From Alistipes sp. dk3624 (lineage in GTDB: Bacteria; Bacteroidota; Bacteroidia; Bacteroidales; Rikenellaceae), in the NCBI RefSeq assembly GCF_009557455.1, contig NZ_CP045651.1:2170001-2234000 (forward strand): a stretch of 64,000 nt of DNA, in the 5' to 3' direction. Each line of letters opens with the position of its first letter. Position 1 is the first letter of the stretch. The position numbers and the translations under genes were made by a program. The notes under the pieces were generated by a model, which was not told where the DNA came from, ran no database searches, and worked only from the letters and a program-made list of their open reading frames with translations. Below are positions 1 through 8,506 of this stretch, piece by piece.

Positions 1-285
1 TATGACTACGTTGTGAAAACTGAGCCCCTCTTTTTTATGCAGTTCGACCAGCGCGCGGAACAGGCCCACCGGCGATTTCCCGGTCGTCATGCCCAGTACG
101 CACATCTCTCCGGCCGACTGTTTCTCGCGGATGCAGCCGGCGATCTCCCGAGCCACGTACATGGCTCCGCTCGCTTCGTTCTCGTAAATGTTCGTGTAGA
201 TTTTTTCGAATTTTCGGATGATGTCGGCAGGATCTGCCCCCGGCTCCAGCCCTCCCTCTTTCGGCAATTTGTAATTTCTTTCCAT
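1..285 (-). CDS. NagB-like glucosamine-6-phosphate deaminase, N-terminal part (cut by window edge)
   Basis: Reading the minus strand from the ATG at 285 gives 95 uninterrupted residues that run off the window. They begin MERNYKLPKEGG and contain VLGMTTGKSPVGLF, the sugar-phosphate loop of the NagB/6-phosphogluconolactonase fold, then a segment ending LSFHNVV that leads into the second strand. Members convert glucosamine-6-phosphate to fructose-6-phosphate and ammonia in the cytoplasm. Bacteroidetes also carry a longer (about 660-residue) version fused to an LmbE/PIG-L deacetylase domain, and the N-terminus here resembles that type. The rest of the gene is outside the window, so the fusion cannot be confirmed. 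AGGAGG lies just before the ATG. Confidence 0.8.
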   Translation of the reverse strand, partial: MERNYKLPKEGGLEPGADPADIIRKFEKIYTNIYENEASGAMYVAREIAGCIREKQSAGEMCVLGMTTGKSPVGLFRALVELHKKEGLSFHNVVI

Positions 286-338
286 AGCCTCCTGATTTTA
301 TGATTCTGAACGTATTTTGTCAGCGCGTAATCGAACGC

Positions 339-370
339 TAAAAGTAATCATTAACCGGGGATTTGCCAAA
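339..370 (-). promoter_or_regulatory. Bacteroidetes-type promoter for the NagB-like gene
   Basis: On the minus strand TTTG (370-367) is followed after 20 bp by TACTTTTA (346-339), 7 of 8 with the TAnnTTTG -7 consensus. The predicted leader is about 50 nt to the ATG at 285. Confidence 0.55.
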
Positions 371-404
371 TTAATCTCCGGGTAAGATAAAAAAACGATT
401 TTTT

Positions 405-435
405 TATGTTTTATCGCAAAAACTTCGTATCTTTG
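405..435 (+). promoter_or_regulatory. promoter for the biotin-dependent carboxyltransferase
   Basis: TATCTTTG at 428-435 is a perfect TAnnTTTG -7 element, with TATG (405-408, 3 of 4 with TTTG) 19 bp upstream. It leaves a leader of about 85 nt. That leader contains only a short GGGCGG/CCGTCC hairpin (about 453-474), and I recognise no riboswitch in it. Confidence 0.65.
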
Positions 436-524
436 TTAATATTATAACAGAGGGGCGGTAAACGGTTGCCGTCCAGCTCAGTGGGAAACTAACTTTATAA
501 ATCATCGCACTAATCAAAACAACT

Positions 525-2417
525 ATGGCTCAAAAACTTTTGATAAGGGATTTGACCCTCCGGGACGGACAGCAATCCGCTTTTGCCACCCGGATGAAGC
601 AGGAGCAGATCGACCGCGTCCTGCCTTTCTATAAAGACGCTAATTTTTACGCCATGGAGGTGTGGGGCGGCGCCGTGCCCGACTCCGTAATGCGCTACCT
701 GAACGAAAACCCGTGGGACCGCCTCGAAAAGATCAAGGCCGTCGTGGGCGACGTTTCGAAACTGACCGCGCTGTCCCGCGGACGCAACTTGTTCGGATAC
801 GCTCCGTATACCGATGAGATCATCGAGGGATTCAGCCGCAATGCGATCGAGTCGGGACTGGGCATCATGCGTATTTTCGACGCGTTGAACGACGTGAACA
901 ACGTGAAGTCTACGATCAAGTATATCAAGAAGTACGGCGGTATCGCCGACTGCGCCGTGTGCTACACGATCGACCCGCATTTCTCGACGATGGAACGTAT
1001 CAAGGCCGCGCTGAAAGGGAAGAAACTTCCGAAAGCGGTTTTCACCGACGAGTATTTCTTGAACAAGGCGCAGCAGATGGCCGCTCTGGGCGCCGATATG
1101 ATCACGATCAAGGACATGAGCGGACTGATCCCGCCCAAACGCGTTTCGGATCTGATCAAGCTGTTCAAAAAAAACCTGTCGATTCCGATCGACTTCCATA
1201 CGCACTGTACGCCCGGTTACGGGCTGGCTTCCGTCGTGGCTGCGATCGAGGCCGGCGTCGACGTCGTCGATACGAATATCTGGAACTTCGCCGGCGGACC
1301 GGCGGCTCCGGCGATCGAACTGATCTACATCTTCTGCAAGAAAATGGGCGTGGAGCTCGATATCAACATGGAGGCCGTCGCCAAGATCAACAAGGAACTC
1401 TATACGATCCGCAAGGAACTCGATGCGGTGGATGCGGTGAAGATTTTCCCGAATGCGTTCAACCCGCTGACCGACAAGCTGCCTGAGAACATCGACAAGG
1501 AGTTCGACCGGGCGATTGCCGCAGCCAAAAATGGAAACGAGGCCGAACTGCTCGACGCCTGTCATGCGATCGAAAAGTATTTCAACTTCCCGAAACCGAA
1601 CGAACTGGTGCAGAAGGCCGAGATTCCGGGCGGTATGTATACGAACATGGTGGCCCAGCTCAAGCAGCTCAAGTCCGAATCGATCCTCGAGAGCGCGATG
1701 CAGTTGATCCCGCGCGTGCGTCTGGACGCCGGTCTGCCGCCTTTGGTGACGCCGACCAGCCAGATCGTGGGCGCCCAGGCCGTCAATTGCGCGCTGGACG
1801 TTAAAAACGGTAAGCCGATGTATTCGAACGTGTCGAACCAGTTCGTGAACCTGGTCAAGGGCGAGTACGGCGAAACGCCGGTTCCGGTCGATCCCGAATT
1901 CCGCCTGAAGATCGCCGGGGTGCGCGAGGAAACCCCGTACGACACGTCGAAATATCAGATGCAACCGAATCCGGTGCTCGAAGACGCCGGCGGAGTCAAG
2001 TTGGCCGAGAATGAAAAAGAGGTGCTGTTGCTTGAGCTCTTCCCGCTGGTCGCCAAGAATTACCTGACGGGCGTGAAGAAAGCGCGTTATGCCGCCGCTC
2101 ACGCCGCCGAAGCCGCGAAAGCCGCCCAGACGGCCGCTGCTGCGCCCGCCGCCGCGCCGGCTCCAGAAGCGAAGGCCGAAGCCAAGCCGGCCGTTGCGAT
2201 TACCGGAAACGTGGTTACGTCGCCGATGCCGGGACGTATCCTCAGCGTGCTGGTGAAACCGGGCGATAAAGTGACAAAAGGGCAGGATGTGGTGATCCTC
2301 GAAGCGATGAAGATGGAGAACAGCATCACGTCGGATTACGCCGGAACCGTGAAGCAGGTGCTCGTGGCCGAAGGCGATACCGTCGCCGTCGACAGCCAAC
2401 TGGTCGAGATCGAATAG
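525..2417 (+). CDS. oadA: biotin-dependent carboxyltransferase (pyruvate carboxylase subunit B / oxaloacetate decarboxylase alpha type)
   Basis: A 630-residue protein with the three-part layout of the family. A TIM-barrel carboxyltransferase domain occupies roughly residues 5-300, opening with LRDGQQSAFATRM, with the carboxy-lysine motif IKDMSG (K196) and metal-binding HTHCTPG (H225, H227). The conserved PYC_OADA domain follows to about 520. An Ala/Pro-rich flexible linker (about 525-560) leads to a biotinyl domain with EAMKMEN, biotin on K596. It moves CO2 between biotin and pyruvate/oxaloacetate or a related acid. No OadB/OadG membrane subunit or biotin carboxylase is adjacent, so partner and direction of reaction are unknown. 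DGQQ and HTHC differ from the classical DAHQ and HTHD, so the substrate may differ from oxaloacetate. Confidence 0.85.
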   Translation: MAQKLLIRDLTLRDGQQSAFATRMKQEQIDRVLPFYKDANFYAMEVWGGAVPDSVMRYLNENPWDRLEKIKAVVGDVSKLTALSRGRNLFGYAPYTDEIIEGFSRNAIESGLGIMRIFDALNDVNNVKSTIKYIKKYGGIADCAVCYTIDPHFSTMERIKAALKGKKLPKAVFTDEYFLNKAQQMAALGADMITIKDMSGLIPPKRVSDLIKLFKKNLSIPIDFHTHCTPGYGLASVVAAIEAGVDVVDTNIWNFAGGPAAPAIELIYIFCKKMGVELDINMEAVAKINKELYTIRKELDAVDAVKIFPNAFNPLTDKLPENIDKEFDRAIAAAKNGNEAELLDACHAIEKYFNFPKPNELVQKAEIPGGMYTNMVAQLKQLKSESILESAMQLIPRVRLDAGLPPLVTPTSQIVGAQAVNCALDVKNGKPMYSNVSNQFVNLVKGEYGETPVPVDPEFRLKIAGVREETPYDTSKYQMQPNPVLEDAGGVKLAENEKEVLLLELFPLVAKNYLTGVKKARYAAAHAAEAAKAAQTAAAAPAAAPAPEAKAEAKPAVAITGNVVTSPMPGRILSVLVKPGDKVTKGQDVVILEAMKMENSITSDYAGTVKQVLVAEGDTVAVDSQLVEIE

Positions 2418-2444
2418 CGATCGCTCGGAATAATTTAGGAATGT

Positions 2445-2485
2445 GCGGGTCGTATTCCCAATGAAGGGCGTACGGCCCGCTTTTT
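2445..2485 (+). terminator. intrinsic terminator after the carboxyltransferase gene
   Basis: GCGGGTCGTA (2445-2454) pairs with TACGGCCCGC (2471-2480) over 10 bp with one G-U pair, followed by TTTTT (2481-2485). It ends only 12 nt before the ATG of the next gene, so that gene needs read-through or a promoter lying further upstream. Confidence 0.75.
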
Positions 2486-2497
2486 AAAATTCGGAAA

Positions 2498-3568
2498 ATG
2501 AAAAGATTTTTGACAGGCTGTATGTTGGTCTGGGTTGTGGGCGTTTCCGCCCAGAAGGAATATCGGGCGCCCGAGAGCTACGTGGACGGGCGTTCGCAGG
2601 CCGTTCTGCGGATGACGATCGATGACGAAGGGATGGTGATGCCTTGCGGGACGGGGCCCGACAGTTGCGATACCTACGGCGCACGCGAAGCCGTAGTGGT
2701 CGAGCACGAGGGAGTCTACTACCTTCATTACGACGGCGCCGGCAAAGATGGGTGGCTGTCGTGCCTGGCTACCAGCCGCGACCTGCGCCATTGGGAGAAG
2801 CACGGATTGCAATTGACCCTCGGCGAAGCGGGACGCCCCGATTCCAAATCGGCTTCGTCGCCCTGGTTGGTGAACGACGGCGCGAAATGGCATATGTTCT
2901 ACGTGGGCACCCAATTTTGTACCCCCGCTCCCGACTGCATCCCGGCCACTCCTTATGTGACCCTGACGGCCGAGGCCGATCATCCGGCCGGCCCTTGGCG
3001 CAAACGTTACGACATCATTCCTTTCACCAACGAGGCCGGCACTTATTACAGCGATACGGCCAGTCCGGGCGATGTGGTGGAGCAGGACGGCGAGTACAAG
3101 ATGTTTTTCGGAGCCGCGGCTTTTGACAAGGAGGGTAAACTGGGCCGTACGGTCGGCATCGCCCGTACCCGCGACCTGGGGAGCGCGTGGACGGTCGATC
3201 CGCAGCCGATTTTCCCGCCCGCCGAGCAGTGCGAGAACACCTCGCTCTATTACGAACCCGATAACGGTACCTGGTTCCTGTTTACGAACCACATCGGGAT
3301 ACACCCCGACCGGGGCGAATACACGGATGCCGTTTGGGTGTATTGGACCAAAGACCTGAATCGGTGGGATCCGCAGGACAAGGCGATCGTGATCGATTGT
3401 CAGAATTCCAAAGAGGTGAAAGGCGCTATCGGGATGCCGTCGGTGATCCGGGTGGGCGACCGGCTGGCGATGCTCTACGACGGCGCGACCGGAGAAAATT
3501 ACGGACACATGGGCCGCGGCATCAACCTGGCCTGGCTCGCGCTGCCGCTGGTTCCTCCTGCGAAATGA
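2498..3568 (+). CDS. secreted five-bladed beta-propeller glycosidase (GH43/GH32/GH117-like superfamily)
   Basis: A 356-residue protein with a signal peptide (basic MKR, hydrophobic core, likely cut after VSA at residue 18). The mature part repeats the blade signatures of propeller glycosidases: YYLHYDGAG, ATSRDLRHWEKHG, KWHMFYVGTQ, EYKMFFGAAAFD, WFLFTNHIG and YWTKDLNRWDP. This fold is used by arabinanases, xylosidases, fructosidases and related enzymes. I cannot assign a GH family or substrate. It is convergent with a GH127-type enzyme across a shared terminator, which fits a periplasmic or surface glycan-trimming role. It lacks a clear promoter of its own between the upstream terminator and its ATG. 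Confidence 0.7.
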   Translation: MKRFLTGCMLVWVVGVSAQKEYRAPESYVDGRSQAVLRMTIDDEGMVMPCGTGPDSCDTYGAREAVVVEHEGVYYLHYDGAGKDGWLSCLATSRDLRHWEKHGLQLTLGEAGRPDSKSASSPWLVNDGAKWHMFYVGTQFCTPAPDCIPATPYVTLTAEADHPAGPWRKRYDIIPFTNEAGTYYSDTASPGDVVEQDGEYKMFFGAAAFDKEGKLGRTVGIARTRDLGSAWTVDPQPIFPPAEQCENTSLYYEPDNGTWFLFTNHIGIHPDRGEYTDAVWVYWTKDLNRWDPQDKAIVIDCQNSKEVKGAIGMPSVIRVGDRLAMLYDGATGENYGHMGRGINLAWLALPLVPPAK

Positions 3569-3588
3569 TTAAGATATAATAAAGTGCT

Positions 3589-3620
3589 AAAACGGCGGCA
3601 GGAGATCCGGCCGCCGTTTT
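3589..3620. terminator. bidirectional terminator between convergent glycosidase genes
   Basis: AAAACGGCGGC (3589-3599) and GCCGCCGTTTT (3610-3620) form a perfect 11-bp stem with a 10-nt loop. The A-run and T-run give a terminator in both directions. Confidence 0.85.
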
Positions 3621-3628
3621 GTTGTTGC

Positions 3629-6118
3629 TCAATCCTTGAGCAGTCTCGGCAGGATTTGTCCGATAGATTCGATTCTCGGGCCCTGTCCTTCTATCTGGCA
3701 ATCTTCCAAAAAAGGATAACAGGTGAACGATTCGTCCGAAATTTCAAAATAGGGAATCAGCCGCAAGCCGCTGTCTTCGATGGTAAAATGAAGCGGAGCG
3801 TCTTGCGACGGTTTGAATTTTTCAAATAGTTTTTCAGGCGGGAATGGTAGCGTAACACGCCCGTTTTGCACCGAATCTCCGACAACGGCCATCAGCAGCG
3901 GGCCGTATTCGATAGCGTAAGCATTTTTGCCTTTGAAATCGGGTTCGCTTCCTTTGTACAGGGTGAGGCGGAAAGCCATCGGTAACGAAAATTGTATCTT
4001 GTCCTTGTCCGACCATTTCCGGTCGAGCGTTACGTATGATCCCGGTTTTCCCCAGGCTACCCGTTCGCCGTTTACCAAGATGACTGCGTTGCAGTTACAC
4101 CACCATGGAATGCGAAGCCGGATTTTGCACGGCGTTTTTTTGCGTGCCGAAACTTCGATCTGGATGTCGGTGGGATACGGATATTCGAGTCGTTCGTTTA
4201 ATCTCGGATTTATCAGGGTGCTCCCGGCTCCGGGCCGGCTGTACGGGAATTCGGTTTGCATGGTTAGTTTCATCGGTGTCCCGTCCTGTTCCCAGGCGAA
4301 CGAAGAGGCGGCGAATAGGTCGACGTATACGCCGTCGTCCGCCTGCGTGTAGATGAACTCGGGCAACGCTCCGAAAAGCCGCGTCCCCTGCCCTTCGCAG
4401 CAGGTGTTGACGTCCGTGCCGTCTTCTTTACGATCTATCAGGCGGGCGTGGTAGCGGATTTTGCCGTCGGCAGTCTGGTTGGCAATGGCTACGTTGTAGA
4501 TCGATTTTTCGATTTCGGCCACGTATTTTTCCTCTTCGGGGTAGAGCAGGTGGAACCGCTGGTTCAGGAACGCCCAGAACGAATTGCCGCACAGCTCGCC
4601 CGTTCCGCTGCGCAGCAGATAGGATTTGGGCGGGTAGGGCGACAGTTCGCTGATACTGATACTGCCTCCGATATGTTCGTAATATTCGTTGAACAGTTCC
4701 CAGCCTCCGACGGCCGCATCGAGGTACTGCCGGTCGCCGGTCGCCATGTAGAGGTCGAGGAACGATTCCAGCGACAGGATCAGGTAACAGTGCGGACGGT
4801 CGTACGGATATTTCCAGATCGCGTCGACATCCTTGTCGATCAATTGTTGCATCCAGAAATTTTCCTGGTAGTAACGCTGCACGACTTGCAGGTCTTCGGG
4901 TTTTCCTACCGGCGTAAAATAAAGGCGGGTGCTGGCGATGATTCCCTGGCGTCCCTGTCCGCCGCGGCGGACCAGTTCCGGCAGATAGGGGCAGGCGTTG
5001 AACCAGTCGTAAAAACCGCGCAGCAACGGATAGGCTTTCGGATTTCCTGCGATTCCCGCTTCGATCAGTCCCTGAGTCACCCACGAACGGCAGTAAGCTC
5101 CGTTTTCGAAATGCAGGATATCGCGTTCGGGATAAGCCATGAGGTATCCGTTCGACTGTTTGCAGGCTTCGATGCCGTCGACGATCCGGTTCATCCGGTC
5201 GCGCAGTTCGCGGTTTTCGACCCAGCGCAGTTGGTTGCCCGCGCCCATCAGAAAGCGACCCGCTTTCGAACCGGGCAGAATGTCGACCCATTCGGTATGC
5301 AGGTCGCGCAATGCCCCGTCCGCCGGTACTCCGGCCCGCTCGCGGAACTCTTTCAACATATCGTCTACGGAAAACGACTGAAGCAGGTAATGGGCGTTGG
5401 CATAGAGCGTTCGGCGGAACAGTCCGTCGTTTACGGTGACGCCGCTGCGCGGAACCCGCGCCGTCGGTTCGACCGGCCGCCAGCTTGCCGCCGGAGTGAC
5501 GTTTTCGGGACAATTCAGTACGGCGACTTCTCCCATCGGGCGTTGCGGTCTCAATAAGGGGTGTTTACCCAGAAAACCCCGGTCGGAGTCGGTGAGCAGC
5601 CGGTTTTCCGAAACGTCGACGCCGCCCGACCATACCTCCATTTTCCAGAGTTCGAAATAGTATCCGTTGTCGCGTTCGGGTAGCCGGGTGACTCTCAGCT
5701 CGACGTACCGGCCGGAAACAGGGTGCGCCGGGCGGAAGACGTCGATTTGGTCGACTGCGGCGGCTTCGTAGTCGCTGCCGGTGTGGTCGGCGATCGTTAC
5801 GGGCCTGTCGGAGCCGGACGTTTCGATCCGGAATCGTACCGGAAATCCCGGGCGCGCATAGTAGTCCCAACTGTCGAATACGACGGGGTACAGTTTGACC
5901 GAATCGATCGGATACGGCCGTCCCAGGTCGATCCGTATCCAGCAACTTTCGTCGGCGGAGGATTTGCGTGCGGATTCGTAAATCGCGTAATTGGCTTTCG
6001 CTGCGACCCGTTCGACCCCCAGCGGGCCTCCCCGCAGGTCGGCGACCTGCGCACGGGCGGAAAAAATAGGTAAGCTGCAGGAAAGCGATGCGGCGAAAAG
6101 CAGGAAAGTTTTTTTCAT
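3629..6118 (-). CDS. secreted GH127-family glycosidase (beta-L-arabinofuranosidase type) with N-terminal discoidin-like domain
   Basis: The start is placed at the ATG at 6118 (MKKTFLLFAAS, a signal peptide). The longer reading from 6163 would begin inside the -7 element at 6161-6168. This gives 829 residues. Residues about 25-170 look like an F5/8-type carbohydrate-binding sandwich (WIRIDLGRPYPIDSVKLYP). The rest is the (alpha/alpha)6 barrel plus sandwich of GH127. All four residues that bind zinc in the characterised enzyme HypBA1 have counterparts here: E508 and C510 in TGELCGN, and C573-C574 in NTCCEGQGTR, where the first Cys is the family nucleophile. Known members release beta-L-arabinofuranose from plant glycoproteins. 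The exact substrate here is inferred. Confidence 0.85.
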   Translation of the reverse strand: MKKTFLLFAASLSCSLPIFSARAQVADLRGGPLGVERVAAKANYAIYESARKSSADESCWIRIDLGRPYPIDSVKLYPVVFDSWDYYARPGFPVRFRIETSGSDRPVTIADHTGSDYEAAAVDQIDVFRPAHPVSGRYVELRVTRLPERDNGYYFELWKMEVWSGGVDVSENRLLTDSDRGFLGKHPLLRPQRPMGEVAVLNCPENVTPAASWRPVEPTARVPRSGVTVNDGLFRRTLYANAHYLLQSFSVDDMLKEFRERAGVPADGALRDLHTEWVDILPGSKAGRFLMGAGNQLRWVENRELRDRMNRIVDGIEACKQSNGYLMAYPERDILHFENGAYCRSWVTQGLIEAGIAGNPKAYPLLRGFYDWFNACPYLPELVRRGGQGRQGIIASTRLYFTPVGKPEDLQVVQRYYQENFWMQQLIDKDVDAIWKYPYDRPHCYLILSLESFLDLYMATGDRQYLDAAVGGWELFNEYYEHIGGSISISELSPYPPKSYLLRSGTGELCGNSFWAFLNQRFHLLYPEEEKYVAEIEKSIYNVAIANQTADGKIRYHARLIDRKEDGTDVNTCCEGQGTRLFGALPEFIYTQADDGVYVDLFAASSFAWEQDGTPMKLTMQTEFPYSRPGAGSTLINPRLNERLEYPYPTDIQIEVSARKKTPCKIRLRIPWWCNCNAVILVNGERVAWGKPGSYVTLDRKWSDKDKIQFSLPMAFRLTLYKGSEPDFKGKNAYAIEYGPLLMAVVGDSVQNGRVTLPFPPEKLFEKFKPSQDAPLHFTIEDSGLRLIPYFEISDESFTCYPFLEDCQIEGQGPRIESIGQILPRLLKD

Positions 6119-6160
6119 GTCGGGCGGGTTAGAACGGTGAAAATGGGATTGTGAACATAG

Positions 6161-6168
6161 CAAAGATA
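6161..6168 (-). promoter_or_regulatory. -7 element for the GH127-type gene
   Basis: The minus strand reads TATCTTTG at 6168-6161, a perfect TAnnTTTG, about 40 nt upstream of the ATG at 6118. No good TTTG is visible at the -33 position. Confidence 0.6.
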
Positions 6169-6347
6169 AAAAATATACCGGTATTTATTATCCGTCCGTG
6201 TTTACCGATCCGGAACGGATCTGCCGACCGACTGCCGTTTTGCGGCCGGGCGGACACCGAAATGAAAATTCGCGGCCGGCGCCGTCGCGGCGGGATTCGG
6301 AACCGACACGATTTTGAGCTTAAAAATAGCGTATTTGGTATAAAAAA

Positions 6348-6379
6348 TTTCGTTATTCCAAAAATCCGTTGTACCTTTG
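6348..6379 (+). promoter_or_regulatory. possible upstream promoter of the tRNA-tuf operon
   Basis: TACCTTTG at 6372-6379 matches TAnnTTTG. A weak TTTCG lies about 19 bp upstream (6348-6352). It would be a second, more distal start for the operon beginning at 6521. The rest of 6169-6466 is gene-free and shows nothing else convincing. Confidence 0.45.
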
Positions 6380-6466
6380 ACACCGATTTTGCGTTTTTGG
6401 GATTTGACGCAGGCCTTGAGTTGACCGTCGATTTGCCGGGGCGGATTAATTTTTTGGTGCGTAATA

Positions 6467-6497
6467 TTTGTGCATTAAGAAATTATTCGTACTTTTG
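6467..6497 (+). promoter_or_regulatory. main promoter of the trnT-trnY-trnG-tuf-...-rpoBC operon
   Basis: TTTG (6467-6470), a 19-bp spacer and TACTTTTG (6490-6497) form a full Bacteroidetes consensus promoter, 23 bp before the first tRNA. Confidence 0.85.
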
Positions 6498-6520
6498 CCA
6501 ACCCTAAAATGTGACAAACT

Positions 6521-6594
6521 GCCGATGTAGCTCAGTTGGCCAGAGCAGCTGATTTGTAATCAGCTGGTCGGGGGTTCGAATCCCTCCATCGGCT
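6521..6594 (+). tRNA. trnT: tRNA-Thr (anticodon TGT)
   Basis: Acceptor stem GCCGATG (6521-6527) pairs with CATCGGC (6587-6593), with T discriminator. The D arm GCTCAG...AGC, the anticodon loop TTTGTAA with TGT, and the T arm GGGGGTTCGAATCCCTC are intact. CCA is not encoded. First gene of the operon. Confidence 0.95.
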
Positions 6595-6711
6595 CCGGAA
6601 GGTGCGACGGACAGAGCGTGCGGATGCGGCGGACAATAGTGGGTGCGGCGCTATATTATTAGGGTGTAACGAGCGAGACTCGGGTTTCGAAAAGTTCTTC
6701 GAGAAAATTCT

Positions 6712-6794
6712 GGGCGGATACCAGAGTGGCCAAATGGGGCAGACTGTAAATCTGCTGTCTTTCGACTTCGGTGGTTCGAATCCATCTCCGCCCA
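6712..6794 (+). tRNA. trnY: tRNA-Tyr (anticodon GTA)
   Basis: Acceptor GGGCGGA (6712-6718) pairs with TCCGCCC (6787-6793), discriminator A. The anticodon loop CTGTAAA carries GTA, and the long variable arm (class II) is typical of bacterial tRNA-Tyr. T loop TTCGAAT present. Confidence 0.95.
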
Positions 6795-6836
6795 CAGTGA
6801 ATCCGGTTCGCGCCGGAGAATCGACGAAATGATTTT

Positions 6837-6909
6837 GCGGAAGTAGCTCAGTCGGTAGAGCATTAGCCTTCCAAGCTAAGGGTCGCGGGTTCGAATCTCG
6901 TCTTCCGCT
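6837..6909 (+). tRNA. trnG: tRNA-Gly (anticodon TCC)
   Basis: Acceptor GCGGAAG (6837-6843) pairs with CTTCCGC (6902-6908), discriminator T. The anticodon loop CTTCCAA carries TCC. It lies 62 bp before tuf in the same transcription unit. Confidence 0.95.
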
Positions 6910-6971
6910 CGCAAAAAGTGTTGGAAACTTTAATTGAAGTAAAACAATTATTCCTAAAATAGATTACAGAT

Positions 6972-8159
6972 ATGGCAAAAGAAAAATTTGACAGATCCAA
7001 ACCGCATGTGAACATCGGTACGATCGGACACGTTGACCATGGTAAAACTACCTTGACCGCTGCAATTACCACCGTACTTGCAAAAAAAGGCCTTTCCGAA
7101 CTGCGCTCGTTCGACTCGATCGACAACGCTCCCGAGGAAAAGGAACGCGGTATCACCATCAACACGTCGCACGTCGAGTATCAGACGGCCAACCGTCACT
7201 ACGCTCACGTAGACTGCCCGGGCCACGCCGACTATGTGAAGAACATGGTTACCGGTGCCGCTCAGATGGACGGCGCGATCCTCGTGGTTGCCGCTACCGA
7301 CGGTCCGATGCCCCAGACCAACGAACACGTGCTGTTGGCCCGCCAGGTGAACGTGCCGAAAATCGTCGTATTCCTGAACAAGTGCGACATGGTGGACGAT
7401 CCCGAAATGCTCGACCTCGTTGAGCTGGAAGTTCGCGACTTGCTGAGCAAATACGAATTCGACGGCGACAATACCCCGATTATCCGCGGTTCTGCGCTGG
7501 GCGGTCTGAACGGCGAAGCCAAATGGGAAGACAAGATCATGGAATTGATGGATGCCGTTGACTCGTACATTCCGATTCCTCCGCGTGAAAACGAAAAACC
7601 GTTCCTGATGCCTGTCGAGGACGTATTCTCGATCACCGGTCGCGGTACCGTGCTGACCGGTCGCGTTGAAACCGGCGTGATCCACGTGGGCGATCCGGTG
7701 GAAATCATCGGTCTGGCCGAAAAGTCGATGACTTCGACCTGTACGGGCGTGGAAATGTTCCGCAAGCTGCTGGATCAGGGCGAAGCCGGCGACAACGTCG
7801 GTCTGCTGATGCGCGGTATCGACAAGAAAGACGTAAAACGCGGTATGGTCGTTGCCAAACCGGGTTCGATCACCCCGCACACGGTGTTCAAAGCCGAGGT
7901 TTATATCCTGAAAAAGGAAGAAGGCGGTCGTCACACGCCGTTCCACCACAAATACCGTCCGCAGTTCTACCTGCGTACGCTGGACGTAACCGGTGAAGTG
8001 GAACTTCCGGAAGGCGTAGAAATGGTTATGCCGGGCGATAACGTAACGATCACCGTTACCCTGATCTACCCCGTAGCCCTGAACGTAGGTCTGCGTTTCG
8101 CAATCCGCGAAGGCGGCCGTACCGTAGGTGCCGGTCAGATCATCGAAATCATTAAGTAA
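6972..8159 (+). CDS. tuf: elongation factor Tu
   Basis: A 395-residue GTPase that delivers aminoacyl-tRNA to the ribosomal A site. G1 GHVDHGKT at residues 19-26, G3 DCPGH, and G4 NKCD are present, followed by the two beta-barrel domains ([12 protein letters not shown], then the C-terminal [22 protein letters not shown]). Length and sequence are full and ordinary. It sits between tRNA genes, the classic trnT-trnY-trnG-tuf-trnW arrangement, and leads into secE-nusG-rplKAJL-rpoBC. Confidence 0.98.
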   Translation: MAKEKFDRSKPHVNIGTIGHVDHGKTTLTAAITTVLAKKGLSELRSFDSIDNAPEEKERGITINTSHVEYQTANRHYAHVDCPGHADYVKNMVTGAAQMDGAILVVAATDGPMPQTNEHVLLARQVNVPKIVVFLNKCDMVDDPEMLDLVELEVRDLLSKYEFDGDNTPIIRGSALGGLNGEAKWEDKIMELMDAVDSYIPIPPRENEKPFLMPVEDVFSITGRGTVLTGRVETGVIHVGDPVEIIGLAEKSMTSTCTGVEMFRKLLDQGEAGDNVGLLMRGIDKKDVKRGMVVAKPGSITPHTVFKAEVYILKKEEGGRHTPFHHKYRPQFYLRTLDVTGEVELPEGVEMVMPGDNVTITVTLIYPVALNVGLRFAIREGGRTVGAGQIIEIIK

Positions 8160-8174
8160 TTTCGAAATACTTTC

Positions 8175-8201
8175 AAGGCGGCGCGTTCGGCGCGCCGCCT
8201 T
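8175..8201 (+). other. strong GC-rich hairpin between tuf and trnW
   Basis: AAGGCGGCGCG (8175-8185) and CGCGCCGCCTT (8191-8201) form a perfect 11-bp stem with loop TTCGG. No U-run follows (ACAAACG). It is therefore more likely a partial attenuator or an RNA-processing/stability element at the tuf 3' end than a full terminator. Confidence 0.7.
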
Positions 8202-8205
8202 ACAA

Positions 8206-8276
8206 ACGAGTGTAGTTCAAGGGTAGAATAGCGGTCTCCAAAACCGTTGATGGGAGTTCGAATCTCTCCACTCGTG
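8206..8276 (+). tRNA. trnW: tRNA-Trp (anticodon CCA)
   Basis: Acceptor ACGAGTG (8206-8212) pairs with CACTCGT (8269-8275), discriminator G. The anticodon loop CTCCAAA carries CCA. It lies 17 bp before secE, the usual tuf-trnW-secE order. Confidence 0.95.
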
Positions 8277-8293
8277 CTAAAAACGTTACGACA

Positions 8294-8485
8294 ATGAGAT
8301 TTATTAATTACGTTAAAAACGCCTACGCCGAGCTTGTTCAAAAGGTGACGTGGCCGTCCTGGAATCAGCTTTCCAATTCAGCGGTAATTGTTATGACAGC
8401 TTCCCTGTTATTCGCTGTAGTGATTCTTGCGATGGACCTGGCATTCGAGAACATCATGAAGGCCATATATAGTATTCTTTATTAA
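8294..8485 (+). CDS. secE: preprotein translocase subunit SecE
   Basis: A 63-residue single-spanning protein. A short amphipathic N-terminus with the conserved VTWPSWNQL is followed by one membrane helix (about residues 28-55). SecE clamps the SecY channel (secY is at 55717). The short single-helix form is usual outside the gammaproteobacteria. It is 21 bp ahead of nusG. Confidence 0.95.
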   Translation: MRFINYVKNAYAELVQKVTWPSWNQLSNSAVIVMTASLLFAVVILAMDLAFENIMKAIYSILY

Positions 8486-8506
8486 TTCTGTAAAGAAAAG
8501 ATAAAG

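Noticed and set aside
436-524. Possible riboswitch in the leader of the carboxyltransferase gene
   Set aside because: Only one 6-bp hairpin with a G-U pair is visible and no known aptamer core was recognised.
510-2399. 629-codon open frame antisense to the carboxyltransferase gene
   Set aside because: It mirrors a high-GC coding gene, is rich in His and Arg, has no family motif, and the plus-strand gene has clear catalytic motifs.
6151-6507. 118-codon plus-strand frame before the tRNA cluster
   Set aside because: It covers the promoters at 6372 and 6490 and has no protein-like composition.
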